64,000 nucleotides of DNA, from the NCBI RefSeq assembly GCF_040289685.1, contig NZ_PSLQ01000001.1:103115-167114 (forward strand), in the 5' to 3' direction. The notes below the pieces were generated by a model. That model saw only the letters and a list, made by a program, of their open reading frames with translations, did no database searches and had not been told where the DNA came from. This document shows positions 8,317-17,882 of the stretch, piece by piece; the first letter of the stretch is position 1, and every line of letters starts with the position of its first letter. Source of the DNA: Pyrinomonas sp040289685. GTDB lineage: Bacteria > Acidobacteriota > Blastocatellia > Pyrinomonadales > Pyrinomonadaceae. Made by a program: the position numbers and the translations under genes.

Positions 8317-10980
8317 TCAACGAACGGACCGCTCGACCGACAACCTTTCGCCATCCGACTGCACGCTGATCATTCCGCTTTCCGCCGTCGTCAAGACTTG
8401 CGCGCCTGCGTCGCGCCACCTTTGAACGACCTCTTCATGTGGGTGGCCGAAAGGAGAATGCTTACCGACGCAGATGATGGCGAAAGACGGGCGCGTGCGT
8501 GCGACGAATTCTTGAACGGAAGAGGTGCGGCTGCCATGATGCGCGACTTTGATGACGTCGCACGGCAAACTGTCCGCCGATGTTTGAACCAAACGCCTTT
8601 CCACCTCGCCGTCTATGTCACCGGTCAAAAGAACCGCGTGCGCGCCGTACCGAATGCGCAACACGAGCGACCGCTGATTATCTTCGAGCGATGAGCTTTC
8701 CGCTGGCGGCCAAAGGACGTCGAATGTGACGCCTTGGCCGCGCAGCGCGTCGCCGCGTTCGAGCTTTTCGAGCGGCACGTTGCGCGCGCGCAGAACCTCG
8801 GCGAACCGCATGAAATTCGGACTGGCCCAGTCAAACGTGGCGACCAACGCCGCACGCACGCGAAACAGCCGCGCGACATCGATCAATCCGCCGATGTGAT
8901 CGGCATCCGAATGAGTCACGATGAGGTAGTCGAGGCGATCCAATCCGCGCCACCAGAGATGCTCCGCCACGATGCGCTCGCCTATGGGACGCGCGTCCGG
9001 CTCGAAAAAGTCCGGTTCGTCTTCCTCTTCAGCGCGGCGCGGTTCCCCACCGCCATCGACGAGAAGCGTCGTCCCATTGGGCAGCGTGATGAGCGTTGCA
9101 TCGCCTTGCCCGACGTCGAGGAAATCGAGGTGCAGCAGTCCATCCGCCGGGCGTGCGCTTCCCGGATGAGCGATCATCAACCATGCTAGGATCGAAAGCA
9201 GCAACGCGCTGGACGCAGCGCCGCCTCGCTCTCCTTCTCGCAGATTGGCATGATTTCTGTTGACTGACCAGAGGAGCAGGAGAAAAGCGGCGTAGTAAAG
9301 CGCGTAAACCACCGCGCGCCAGCCAGAATAAGTCGGCACGCGCACCGCAGCGAGACCCAAGTTTGAGAACGGCTCGACCATCGCCGTCAACGCATGGACC
9401 AGCCACGCGCCCGTTTCCACCGACCACTTCACCACGGATCCATTCGCCGACGAGAACAACAGCGCACACAATCCACATAAACCCAACAGCGCGAGCAACG
9501 GACCGGCGATGATGTTCAAGAGCAACCCAGCGATGGAGATCCGATGAAAGTAGAGCACCTGCACAGGGACGAGCGCCATCTGGGTCGAGAGCGAGACGAC
9601 CACGGCCACCGCCGCATAACGCAGCGGACGTTGCAGACCTAGACGTTCAAGCCAAGAAGCTACGGGCGTTTTGAACAAGCGGTAACTGTAAGGCACACGT
9701 GACATCTCGCGCCGCCACTGGCGTTCGCTCCAAAAGAGCGCTTCGGACAGGAGACGAAACCAACGCGCGCATTCCGGCGGACAAGGAGTCGCGCGCGTCG
9801 GATGCCATTGCCCGACCGCCCGCATTCTTTCGCAAACGGGCCACGCCAAGGCGACGATGGCGAGAACAGAAAGAAAGGTCAAGTGAAAAGACCAGTCGAA
9901 TAGAGTGCGCGGGTTCCACACAAACAACGCGAGCGTCGCGCCGCCGAGCGCGTTGAGCGAAGGGGCGCGACGCTGGACCACAGGCCCGAAGCTCACGAAA
10001 GTCCACATCAACGCTGCACGCGCGACAGGCACGTCGAATCCGACCAACAGCGCGTAGCCCCAAACGACGACGTTGGTCAACGAGAACCGCAGGATTAAAT
10101 TGCGCGTCAGCCGACGTAGAAGGAGCAACGTGAAGCCGCCGATAAAGGCGATGTGCGAGCCGCTGATGACGAGCAGATGAAAGATGCCGCCTTCGCGAAA
10201 AGCTTCGCCCACTTCGCGCGAAATGGAATATCTTTCGCCGAGCGTCATCGCTTTGATGACGCCAGCGGTCCGCACCTCGAAGGTCGCATCCAGACTTCGT
10301 GCGAGCTGCGTCCGGCGCTCCTCCAACCAACGAAGCGGGCTGAACACGCGCTCATCGCCCAAACGCTCAATGAGCAAAGGGCTTTTGATCGTGCCCCAAG
10401 CTTCGATGCCAAAACGCCGCGCCCAATCGAGACGGGATTCGACGCCCGGATTGCGCGCCCCCTCTTCGCGCTTTAAACGCACCAGCACGCGAAAGCGCGT
10501 TCCGTAGCCGAGGGCCAGCGCATGGTAGTCGTTGCGCGACTCCTCATCGCGCAGAGGGAGAAACAGCTCGACCCTGCCCTCGATCTCCTTTTCTCGTTCC
10601 CTGTGGATGATTCGCTTCGCGTCGGCGCGCAACCGCACACCGTCAGGCGTATGCTCCGGCGCACGCACGAGCACGGCTTCGAGCGTGACCGGATCATTTG
10701 ATTTGATGGCTCCCGCATCGTAGAGCGTCCCAAGCTTTCGATCATAAGCCGTTTCTTCGAGATGCCATAAAACGACGCCGATGCAAGCATAGGCGAGCAT
10801 CACGGCGACGGTTGCAGACATCGCTCGACCGCGCATCAAGAAGGCGGACGCCATCGCGACAACGCACCCCCCAAGCGCGATGGTTGAGGTGATGAATGGA
10901 GCACACAAGATACCGACCGCTAAAGCAGCAGCGAGCCAAATCAGCGGGTGAGGATTGAAGTTCGGCGAACGATGCTCCAT
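8317..10980 (-). CDS. comEC: ComEC/Rec2-type DNA uptake channel with metallo-hydrolase domain
   Basis: The product (887 residues from ATG 10980) is a multi-spanning membrane protein. It has an N-terminal membrane and OB-like region, a central competence domain (GIFHLLVISGSHIAFIGG is the hallmark), and a C-terminal metallo-beta-lactamase-type domain (DVGQGDATLITLPNG, THSDADHIGGL, LLTGDIDGE, KVAHHGSRTS). ComEC carries single-stranded DNA across the inner membrane during natural transformation, and the C-terminal domain is thought to degrade the other strand. No comEA or pilus genes lie beside it. The start is uncertain: a GTG at 11046, preceded by AGAAAGG, would add 22 residues. The length is normal for the full three-domain form. 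Confidence 0.92.
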   Translation of the reverse strand: MEHRSPNFNPHPLIWLAAALAVGILCAPFITSTIALGGCVVAMASAFLMRGRAMSATVAVMLAYACIGVVLWHLEETAYDRKLGTLYDAGAIKSNDPVTLEAVLVRAPEHTPDGVRLRADAKRIIHREREKEIEGRVELFLPLRDEESRNDYHALALGYGTRFRVLVRLKREEGARNPGVESRLDWARRFGIEAWGTIKSPLLIERLGDERVFSPLRWLEERRTQLARSLDATFEVRTAGVIKAMTLGERYSISREVGEAFREGGIFHLLVISGSHIAFIGGFTLLLLRRLTRNLILRFSLTNVVVWGYALLVGFDVPVARAALMWTFVSFGPVVQRRAPSLNALGGATLALFVWNPRTLFDWSFHLTFLSVLAIVALAWPVCERMRAVGQWHPTRATPCPPECARWFRLLSEALFWSERQWRREMSRVPYSYRLFKTPVASWLERLGLQRPLRYAAVAVVVSLSTQMALVPVQVLYFHRISIAGLLLNIIAGPLLALLGLCGLCALLFSSANGSVVKWSVETGAWLVHALTAMVEPFSNLGLAAVRVPTYSGWRAVVYALYYAAFLLLLWSVNRNHANLREGERGGAASSALLLSILAWLMIAHPGSARPADGLLHLDFLDVGQGDATLITLPNGTTLLVDGGGEPRRAEEEDEPDFFEPDARPIGERIVAEHLWWRGLDRLDYLIVTHSDADHIGGLIDVARLFRVRAALVATFDWASPNFMRFAEVLRARNVPLEKLERGDALRGQGVTFDVLWPPAESSSLEDNQRSLVLRIRYGAHAVLLTGDIDGEVERRLVQTSADSLPCDVIKVAHHGSRTSSVQEFVARTRPSFAIICVGKHSPFGHPHEEVVQRWRDAGAQVLTTAESGMISVQSDGERLSVERSVR

Positions 10981-11108
10981 AAGAAGCAACACGGATTCTC
11001 CCGTATGCAAGGCGCGTTCAGAATCTTTCCCGCCGACGGATCCCACCTTTCTGAGCGCGCCGGAGAGGTGGGGCTGTCAGCGCTTGCGTCCGCGCGATGA
11101 GGGCAAGC

Positions 11109-12755
11109 TCATCTTTTCGCGCGCACGACGAAGAGCGCCACCTGACCGTTGTCGCCGATCTTCTCGGCCCGCAAGCGCGCGTCCTCGTTTAACTGATGCG
11201 CATGCTCTGTTGGAACGAAGACGAGCGCCGGTCCGCCATGCGCAGCCGCGATGTCAGCGACTTGAAAAGTCCCTTCGAGTTTCAGCGGTTCGCCGCGTTC
11301 ATCGTAAACGATTCTTCCCGCACCGTAGAACTCAGCCGTTCGTTCCACTGTGTGCAGGTTGAGGATCGGAGCCTGACCGAAGCCAAGCGCGTCAGCGCGC
11401 CGCAGCAGATCGCGGGTCGAATGGCGCAGCGCAACGCTTTCAGCAGCGCACAAGGAGATCAAAAAGATCGAAGCGAGCACAGCTCCGCCCGTCCACCAAA
11501 CATCCAGCGAGCGAAATCGAGCCACGAGCAGCGAACGCACCCCCACCAAAACCAAAACGACGGCGACCAGTCCGGCACATAAAAAGCTCGTTCGCTCCAC
11601 GCGCACGGCGTAGATGGTTCCGCCAACGCCTAGTGCGATGAAAAGGAGGCCAAGCGCAACAGCGATCCAACGTCCGCCATCGGCGCGCCGCGATCTTTCA
11701 GCCAGATGAAGGCCAACGAGAACGGCTGCCCCCGGCAACGAGGGCAAGACGTATCCGGGGAGCTTGGAACCGGAGAAAGAGAAGAAGGCGATGGGCACGA
11801 TCAACCAGAAGGCAGCGAACAACTTGGCGCGATCAACGACATCGCCGGTGCTACGATCCGTGCGGCGCAAAGCGACCAGAGCGGAGACGAGCACGGGCGT
11901 CCACGGGAGAGTCAGCAACGCTATCACAGGCAAGTAGAAGTAGAAAGGCTGCGGATGGTGATACTTGTTCGAAAGGTAACGCGCGAAATGGTGCTGCAAG
12001 AAAAATTCATCTACGAAGAGCCAACCGTGACGCGCGATCACCGGTCCGTACCACAGAGCGGCGGTAGCCAGCGTGAGCGGCGCGCCCCACCACCAGCCCG
12101 AACGACGCGCCGTTTCGAGCAGTCGCCCTTGCATCAACGAGTAGAGGGAGATCACCCCCAGCGGCAAGGCGATGCCGACCAGTCCCTTGGCGAGCAGACC
12201 TAGCCCCAAAGCGACGTAGAAGCAACCGAGATAGAGCAGACGCCGTCTCTCTTCGAGGTCGGCGAGAAAGAAAGAGACGAGCGCCAACGTGACCGTTGCG
12301 GTCAGCAACATGTCGAAACTGGCTCCGCGCGAAAAGACGATGGCGCCTAGACTTGTGGCGAAAACGAAGCCCGAAAATTCGCCTGCGCTTTTCAGGGTTT
12401 CGTCGCTTGCGCGCGCTATGCGCTGCCCGAGCCAGAAGATCATCAAGGCGGCGAACACTCCGGCGAGCGCTGATCCGAAGCGCGCGGCGAACTCTGAAAC
12501 GCCGTAAAGGCGATAAGCGCCGATCATCAACCAGTAAAGAAGCGCCGGTTTTTCAAACCACGTGTGACCACCGAGCGTCGGCGTGACGAAGTCGCCGCGC
12601 ACGTACATCTCGCGCGCCACTTGGGCGTAGCGCGGCTCATCCGGTCCGACTAGCGGCATGCGTCCCAGACCGATGAAGTAGACGGCGCAGATCGCCGCCA
12701 GCGTCAACCAGAAGCGCAAGTTCGTTTTCGCTCGCAAAATCCGATCACCCAACAA
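11109..12755 (-). CDS. ArnT/PMT-like lipid-linked sugar glycosyltransferase
   Basis: The 548-residue integral membrane protein has about 11-12 hydrophobic segments and the GT-C signature early in the protein: GPDEPRYAQVAREM, with the acidic pair in the first periplasmic loop, then PTLGGHTWFEKPALLYW. This is typical of the ArnT/YkcB/PMT family (GT83/GT39), which moves sugars from polyprenyl phosphate carriers to lipid A, proteins or other acceptors on the periplasmic side. The only usable start appears to be TTG at 12755, because the next Met is inside the conserved motif. It is divergent from the GnnA-like oxidoreductase gene, so lipid A or cell-surface modification is a reasonable context. 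The acceptor cannot be deduced. Confidence 0.85.
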   Translation of the reverse strand: MLGDRILRAKTNLRFWLTLAAICAVYFIGLGRMPLVGPDEPRYAQVAREMYVRGDFVTPTLGGHTWFEKPALLYWLMIGAYRLYGVSEFAARFGSALAGVFAALMIFWLGQRIARASDETLKSAGEFSGFVFATSLGAIVFSRGASFDMLLTATVTLALVSFFLADLEERRRLLYLGCFYVALGLGLLAKGLVGIALPLGVISLYSLMQGRLLETARRSGWWWGAPLTLATAALWYGPVIARHGWLFVDEFFLQHHFARYLSNKYHHPQPFYFYLPVIALLTLPWTPVLVSALVALRRTDRSTGDVVDRAKLFAAFWLIVPIAFFSFSGSKLPGYVLPSLPGAAVLVGLHLAERSRRADGGRWIAVALGLLFIALGVGGTIYAVRVERTSFLCAGLVAVVLVLVGVRSLLVARFRSLDVWWTGGAVLASIFLISLCAAESVALRHSTRDLLRRADALGFGQAPILNLHTVERTAEFYGAGRIVYDERGEPLKLEGTFQVADIAAAHGGPALVFVPTEHAHQLNEDARLRAEKIGDNGQVALFVVRAKR

Positions 12756-12880
12756 GGCGAAGTTCGTCCGCCGGGAAAGGTCGTTACCCGCCTTGGTTCC
12801 GTGCGATTTGCGCGCTCGCGGGTTTTCCCTCTTCCGGTTTCGTGGTAATTTTGCTCGAAACCATCGAGCTTTGTCGAATC

Positions 12881-13861
12881 ATGTTGAGAACAGCGGTCAT
12901 CGGTGTCGGTCATCTGGGGCGTCAACACGCGCGCATTCACGCAACGCTTGCCGGCCAAGGCAAGACGCGATTCGTCGCCGTCTGCGACGTTCGCACCGAG
13001 ATCGCGCAGCAGGCAGCACGCGAACGCGAAATCGAGTGGACCTCTGATTGGCGTCAGCTCATCGGGCGCGTTGACGCCGTCAGCTTGGCCGTGCCGACGG
13101 AAGTTCATTGCGAAATCGCCGTGCCGCTGCTCGAAGCCGGAATCCATGTGTTGGTGGAAAAGCCGATCGCGCGCACGCTTGAAGAGGCCGATCGCATGAT
13201 CGCGGCTGCCGAACGAGGCGGGAGCGTGCTGCAGGTCGGCCACCTCGAACGCTTCAATCCGGCGCTCGTCGCGCTTCGCCCCCATGTGCGTGGACCGCTC
13301 TATTTCGAGATTCATCGCGTCGGTCAGTTCACGGCGCGTTCGCTCGACATCGACGTCGTGCTCGATCTGATGATTCACGATCTGGATATCGTGCAATGGC
13401 TCGTCGGCGAAGAGACGGAAGTGACGGCCATCCACGCCGTTGGCATTCCCATCCTCACCAACCGCATCGACGCCGCCAACGCGCGACTTGAGTTCGCTTC
13501 GGGAGCGGTCGCCAACATCACCGCCTCGCGCGTTGGAACGGAGAAGATTCGCAAAATGCGCTTCTTTCAACCACACGATTACATCGCGGTCGACTACGCC
13601 GCGCGCCGCGCCTCGATCAGCAACCTCGCGCCAGCGAGCGCCGAGAGGATGTGGCCCGGCGTCAACACCAAACACCTTGAAGTGGCGGACGTCGAGCCGC
13701 TGCGCGCTGAGATCGAAGCCTTCGTCCACGCGGCAGAACGACGCTTGCCCGCGCCCGTTTCAGGAGTCGACGGCAGACGGGCGCTGGCGCTGGCGCTTCG
13801 CGCGCTTGAAAGCATTCACGCGCACGCCGCGCGCGCCGGCGTGTCGCTCGGAACCGACTGA
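12881..13861 (+). CDS. Gfo/Idh/MocA oxidoreductase, GnnA-like
   Basis: The 326-residue protein begins with the Rossmann motif VIGVGHLGRQHARIH and carries VEKPIARTLEEAD (the conserved EKP motif), VGHLERFNPAL, and VLDLMIHDLDIVQWL where the catalytic His/Asp lie. The pattern VGHLERFNPA plus DVVLDLMIHDLDI matches the UDP-GlcNAc 3-dehydrogenase-like proteins found beside lipid A genes in many Deltaproteobacteria and Acidobacteria. The reaction would be NAD-dependent oxidation of a nucleotide sugar at C3. That assignment rests on family resemblance; no partner aminotransferase (GnnB) or lpxA is in the window. ATG 12881 was chosen because it places the Rossmann strand at the N-terminus; no strong ribosome site precedes it. 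Confidence 0.8.
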   Translation: MLRTAVIGVGHLGRQHARIHATLAGQGKTRFVAVCDVRTEIAQQAAREREIEWTSDWRQLIGRVDAVSLAVPTEVHCEIAVPLLEAGIHVLVEKPIARTLEEADRMIAAAERGGSVLQVGHLERFNPALVALRPHVRGPLYFEIHRVGQFTARSLDIDVVLDLMIHDLDIVQWLVGEETEVTAIHAVGIPILTNRIDAANARLEFASGAVANITASRVGTEKIRKMRFFQPHDYIAVDYAARRASISNLAPASAERMWPGVNTKHLEVADVEPLRAEIEAFVHAAERRLPAPVSGVDGRRALALALRALESIHAHAARAGVSLGTD

Positions 13862-13902
13862 GAACGAACCGCTGAGCCGCCTCGGCACAAGACGCGCCAG
13901 CG

Positions 13903-15042
13903 ATGAACGACCCTCGGCCCGAACCGAACATCTCGCGCTTTCTCGCCGAACGCATCGCCGCGGGCGATTTCCCATCGGCCGTTTACGCTATCGCACAACG
14001 CGGATGCGCGCTCTTCGCCGATGCGCTCGGCGATAGCGTCATCGAACCGGAAAGGCGAACGGCGACGCTTAAGACCATCTACGATCTAGCTTCGCTCACG
14101 AAGCCTTTGGTCACAGGTCTGCTCATCGCGCGCCTGCTAGATAAAGAAGCATTCAGTCTCGACGATGAGGTGGCGAACTACCTCCCGCCGTTTCGCCGCG
14201 AGGACAAGCGAAAGATCACCATACGCCATCTCGTAACGCACGCTTCAGGGCTTCCGGCATGGCGTCCGCTCTACCTTCTCGCCGAAGGCGATCCGCACAA
14301 AGCGCTCGACGTCATCGCGCAACAACCGCTCGAATGCGCTCCGGGCGAGCGCGTCATCTACAGCGATCTGGGCTTCATCGCGCTCGGTTTTCTGATTGAA
14401 AGGCTCACGGACCGCCCGTTCGGCGAAACGGCCCATCAGGAGATCTTCGCGCCGCTCGCTTTGCAACGCACTCTCTTCAACCCGAGCGAAAGCTTACGCG
14501 CCGAAATCGCCGCGAGCGAGATGGAGGGGACAACCTATGAACGCGAGATGTGTCGTCAATTGGGAGCAAAGATCTCGCGCCACAATTGGCGCGAAGGGGT
14601 GATTTGGGGCGAGGTTCATGACGAAAACGCCCGCTTTCTCGGCGGAGCGAGCGCCCATGCCGGACTCTTCTCTTCAGTTGATGAAACGGTGCGCCTGGCG
14701 CGGGAATTCCTCGCATCGAGCGCGACGTTGCTCCAGCCCGCCGCATGCGAGCTTTTCCGGACCAACATGACACCCGATCTCAACGAAGCGCGGTCGCTGG
14801 CGTGGCAACTCGCAGCGACGCCCGATTCCACCGCCGGACCAGACCTTCCGCCCGACGCTTTCGGGCACACGGGTTTCACCGGCACGAGCTGTTGGCTCGA
14901 TCCGCAACGCGAGCGCATCTTCGTGCTTTTGACCAACCGCACGCACGTGCGCGCGAGAACCTTTGCGAACATCAACGGTGTGCGCCGTCGCTTTCACTCG
15001 CTGGCCGTCGCCGCGCTCGACGCTTCGGAAAGGGACGCATGA
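13903..15042 (+). CDS. Serine hydrolase of the beta-lactamase/PBP-like family
   Basis: The 379-residue protein carries the three class C-like motifs: S64-x-x-K67 in YDLASLTKPL, the Tyr motif in VIYSDLGFIALGFLIERL, and HTGFTGTSCW as the KTG-like box. No signal peptide is visible, unlike typical secreted beta-lactamases, so it is more likely an esterase, peptidase or amidase of the AmiE/YbbE/EstB type. Its motifs (HAGLFS, HTGFTGTS) closely resemble those of the N-terminal half of the NamZ fusion at 51242, so the two look paralogous. It starts 42 bases after the oxidoreductase, and its stop overlaps the start of the chromate transporter gene by ATGA, so the three are probably co-transcribed. Confidence 0.85.
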   Translation: MNDPRPEPNISRFLAERIAAGDFPSAVYAIAQRGCALFADALGDSVIEPERRTATLKTIYDLASLTKPLVTGLLIARLLDKEAFSLDDEVANYLPPFRREDKRKITIRHLVTHASGLPAWRPLYLLAEGDPHKALDVIAQQPLECAPGERVIYSDLGFIALGFLIERLTDRPFGETAHQEIFAPLALQRTLFNPSESLRAEIAASEMEGTTYEREMCRQLGAKISRHNWREGVIWGEVHDENARFLGGASAHAGLFSSVDETVRLAREFLASSATLLQPAACELFRTNMTPDLNEARSLAWQLAATPDSTAGPDLPPDAFGHTGFTGTSCWLDPQRERIFVLLTNRTHVRARTFANINGVRRRFHSLAVAALDASERDA

Positions 15043-16436
15043 GCCGCACCGCCGATCGCGACCGACGCGTTTCGTCCCGTGCCGCAGCGCAAGGTGGCAC
15101 AGATGCCGCATCGCCCAATGAACCAAAATCACGCATCTCTTTCGCCGCCGCTCTCCGCTTCTGGTTCAAACTAGGTTTCATCTCTTTCGGTGGACCAGCC
15201 GGCCAGATCGCCATCATGCACCGTGAACTCGTCGAGCGTCGTCGGTGGATCGATGAGCAGAGCTTCCTCCATGCGCTCAACTACTGCATGATGTTGCCTG
15301 GGCCGGAAGCGCAACAGCTTGCGACTTACATCGACTGGCTCCTGCACGGGACGCGCGGCGGCCTTGTAGCGGGCGCGTTCTTCCTCCTTCCCTCGATCTT
15401 CATTTTGCTCGCCCTTTCGTACATCTACGCGGCCTATGGACATTTGCCAGCGGTGAGCAGCGCGCTCTACGGACTCAAAGCAGTCGTCATCGCTATCGTC
15501 GTCGAAGCCGTGCTGCGCCTCGGCAAACGCGCGTTGCACGGCGGCGCGCATTTCGTCATCGCGGCGCTCAGTTTCTTTGCGATCCACCTTTTTCGCGTTC
15601 CTTTCCCTCTCATCGTGCTCGGTGCCGCCGTCGCGGGCTTGCTTCTGCTCGGCAAACGAAATGCCCGACGAGAAGGCGACGTCCCTCAAGGTGCAAACCC
15701 GGCGAGCACGCTCGTTGCGACGAACCGAGAAGATCAAGCGCAAGGAGGCGGCGGAAGAGGGCATTTAGTGCGCACGCTCGGCGCGGGAGCAGCGCTTTGG
15801 ATCTTTCCGCTCGCACTGCTCGGCGAATGGCGCGGCTGGGCTAGCCTTCACGTCGCCGAGTACTTGTTCTTCTCCAAAGCAGCGCTCGTGACTTTCGGCG
15901 GAGCCTACGCCGCGCTCGCTTACGCGACGCAGACGGTGGTTTCGACCTACGGCTGGCTCTCGCCGACGCAAGCCATCGATGGGCTGGCCTTGGCGGAGAC
16001 CACTCCCGGACCGCTCATCATGGTCCTTCAATTCGTTGGCTTCATGGCCGCGTGGAACGAACCGCAAGACATAGGGCGGACGGCGAGCGCAGCGCTCGGC
16101 GCAGCGATCACGACCTACGTCACCTTCCTCCCTTCGTTCATCTTCATCTTCTCAGGCGCGCCGTACATCGAAAGATTGCGTCGGAATCGGCATCTGACCG
16201 ACGCGTTGTCGGGCATCACTGCTGCCGTGGTCGGCGTCATACTGAACCTCGCCCTCGTTTTCGGAACCGCCGTCCTCTGGCCCAGAGGCTTCGCTGCCGC
16301 GCCAGACTGGTTCGCCCTCGCTTTGAGCGCCGCAACAACGGTCGCACTGGTTCGTTTCAAAGCGGAAGCGGTGTGGATCGTCGTCGCCGACATCGTCGCC
16401 GGTTTCGCGCGCTATTTGTTGGAGAGCATCTTTTAG
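15039..16436 (+). CDS. chrA: Chromate transporter ChrA, two-domain form
   Basis: The 465-residue product contains two homologous CHR domains (about 35-205 and 255-445). The first is marked by FKLGFISFGGPAGQIAIMH and LPGPEAQQLATYIDW, the second by FSKAALVTFGGAYAALAY and LAETTPGPLIMVLQFVGF. Long-chain CHR proteins export chromate with proton exchange, though many family members have no shown chromate role. A Ser/Arg/Ala-rich 30-residue N-terminus precedes the first domain. The start ATG at 15039 overlaps the stop of the preceding serine hydrolase gene (ATGA), which indicates translational coupling. A longer upstream open frame lies inside that gene and is not credible. Confidence 0.92.
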   Translation: MSRTADRDRRVSSRAAAQGGTDAASPNEPKSRISFAAALRFWFKLGFISFGGPAGQIAIMHRELVERRRWIDEQSFLHALNYCMMLPGPEAQQLATYIDWLLHGTRGGLVAGAFFLLPSIFILLALSYIYAAYGHLPAVSSALYGLKAVVIAIVVEAVLRLGKRALHGGAHFVIAALSFFAIHLFRVPFPLIVLGAAVAGLLLLGKRNARREGDVPQGANPASTLVATNREDQAQGGGGRGHLVRTLGAGAALWIFPLALLGEWRGWASLHVAEYLFFSKAALVTFGGAYAALAYATQTVVSTYGWLSPTQAIDGLALAETTPGPLIMVLQFVGFMAAWNEPQDIGRTASAALGAAITTYVTFLPSFIFIFSGAPYIERLRRNRHLTDALSGITAAVVGVILNLALVFGTAVLWPRGFAAAPDWFALALSAATTVALVRFKAEAVWIVVADIVAGFARYLLESIF

Positions 16437-16882
16437 CTCATCTTCGTCGAACGCTGCCGAATCCAAAGTCAAATCGAACCGTTTCCACTCACCGTCTCGT
16501 TGGTCTCGCGCAAATCTATGCTCTACAATTCCCCGGTGATCTTTTCGCGTCGTCAAATCGTAGGCGCGCTCATCTTGCTTTGCCTGATCGGGCTCGCCCT
16601 CGCGCTACGTTACGTCCTAGACTACTGAAGGGGCGGCGGAGCAAGTTCTGGGCGGTTGCCAGCTTGCTTTTCGGAACGACTGCGCTCGATGAACGGATTC
16701 ATGAAAAGTTCGAGCAGCATGCTGCTTCTCTGCTTCGCGAAGCGTGCAGCGTTTCCGCTCTCGCAAACGCGACACGGGAGAGCCCATCGTAGGTTTTCGC
16801 TGCCGCTTCCCCTCTTCGGCAGCGCGACGTGGTTTTTCACCAAGAGCGAAGCCTTTCTTTTGCCGACTTCGAACGACGCGAG
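16437..16882. other. chrA-miaA intergenic region
   Basis: About 445 bases separate chrA from miaA. The first part holds a possible 36-residue membrane peptide gene (16518-16628) with a promoter-like TTGGTC-18-TACAAT overlapping its start. The remainder, 16629-16882, shows nothing I can support. A long minus-strand open frame that covers the end of this region is a shadow of miaA. Confidence 0.4.
16518..16628 (+). CDS. Possible 36-residue single-span membrane peptide
   Basis: An ATG-started frame encodes 36 residues: a short polar head ending in FSRRQ, one hydrophobic segment of about 19 residues (roughly IVGALILLCLIGLALAL), then RYVLDY and a stop. The positive-inside pattern is good for a single-span membrane peptide. 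There is no ribosome site. TACAAT at 16524-16529 with TTGGTC 18 bases upstream would start transcription near 16536, where a GTG in the same frame could be used without a leader, giving 30 residues. No function is recognised, and it may be a chance frame. Confidence 0.3.
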   Translation: MLYNSPVIFSRRQIVGALILLCLIGLALALRYVLDY

Positions 16883-17851
16883 ATGACGGCTTTCTCCGAA
16901 GAACTGAACGCAGAGCGACGTCCGATCATCGCCATCGTTGGACCGACGGCTTCGGGCAAAAGCGCGCTCGGCATCGAGATGGCGCTCCGGTTCAACGGTG
17001 AGATCATCAACTGCGACTCTGTGCAGGTCTACCGCGACATCGAGGTCGCGACGGCCAAAGTCCCGCCCGCCGAACGGCGCGGCGTGCCGCATCACCTGCT
17101 CGATTTCGTCCCGCCCGATGTCCGTTTTACGGCTGCCGATTGGGCGCACGCGGCGAGCGGGAAGATCATTGAGATCGAAGCGCGCGGGCGCACGGCCTTT
17201 CTCGTCGGGGGCACAGGCTTCTACCTGCGCGCGCTGCGCGAACCGTTCTTCGAAAGCCCGCCGACCGATGAACGGCTGAGAAGCCGCTTGCTGCAGATCA
17301 AAGAGCGCCGCGGAGCCGAACACCTGCATCGCATGCTCCGACGTCTCGACCCAGAAGCAGCGGCTAGACTCAGCCAGAGAGATTGGCCACGCATCACGCG
17401 CGCGCTCGAGGTCATCTTCCAAACCGGTCGTCGCTTCTCCGAGCAACAACGAGAAAGGCAGCCGCCGCCGCCTTTTGCTCGCCGCATACGCATTTTCGCG
17501 CTCGATCCGCCGCGGGCCGAACTCTACGAACGCATCGACCGGCGCACGGAGGAGCACTTCCGCGCCGGGTTGGTCGAAGAGGTCCGAAGACTGCTCGCGC
17601 GGGGCGTGCCGCCCACTTCCAGCGCGCTCGGCGCGCACGGCTACCGCCGCGCCGTTGAATACTTGCGCGGCGAGCGTACCTTGGAGAGCGCCATCGCGCA
17701 GACCAAACTCGACGTGCGCCACTACGCTAAGCGTCAGTGGACGTGGTTTCGACGTGAACCGGGTGTCGAGTGGATCCGCGGCTTCGGCGACGATCCACGC
17801 GTGCAGGAGCTTCTGGCAGCGCGACTCTTCAGACTCCTTTCATCAGCTTGA
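16883..17851 (+). CDS. miaA: tRNA dimethylallyltransferase MiaA
   Basis: The 322-residue enzyme transfers a dimethylallyl group to N6 of A37 in tRNAs that read UNN codons. It has the P-loop IVGPTASGKSALGIEMA, NCDSVQVYRDIEVATAKVP (the Asp-Ser-x-Gln-Val-Tyr motif), LVGGTGFYLRAL, and the C-terminal RHYAKRQWTWFRR. ATG 16883 was chosen; an upstream in-frame TTG/GTG region adds unlike sequence. It is followed by hfq and tmk, and miaA-hfq adjacency is the classical arrangement in many bacteria. The length is normal for the family. A 366-residue open frame on the opposite strand is its shadow. Confidence 0.95.
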   Translation: MTAFSEELNAERRPIIAIVGPTASGKSALGIEMALRFNGEIINCDSVQVYRDIEVATAKVPPAERRGVPHHLLDFVPPDVRFTAADWAHAASGKIIEIEARGRTAFLVGGTGFYLRALREPFFESPPTDERLRSRLLQIKERRGAEHLHRMLRRLDPEAAARLSQRDWPRITRALEVIFQTGRRFSEQQRERQPPPPFARRIRIFALDPPRAELYERIDRRTEEHFRAGLVEEVRRLLARGVPPTSSALGAHGYRRAVEYLRGERTLESAIAQTKLDVRHYAKRQWTWFRREPGVEWIRGFGDDPRVQELLAARLFRLLSSA

Positions 17852-17882
17852 TTCGCCTGCGTCGAGGCGCAAAAGTGGGATA

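Noticed and set aside
16622..17722. Open frame of 366 codons on the minus strand
   Set aside because: It lies opposite miaA, whose family motifs are complete, and its translation shows no domain; it is a G+C-rich antisense shadow.
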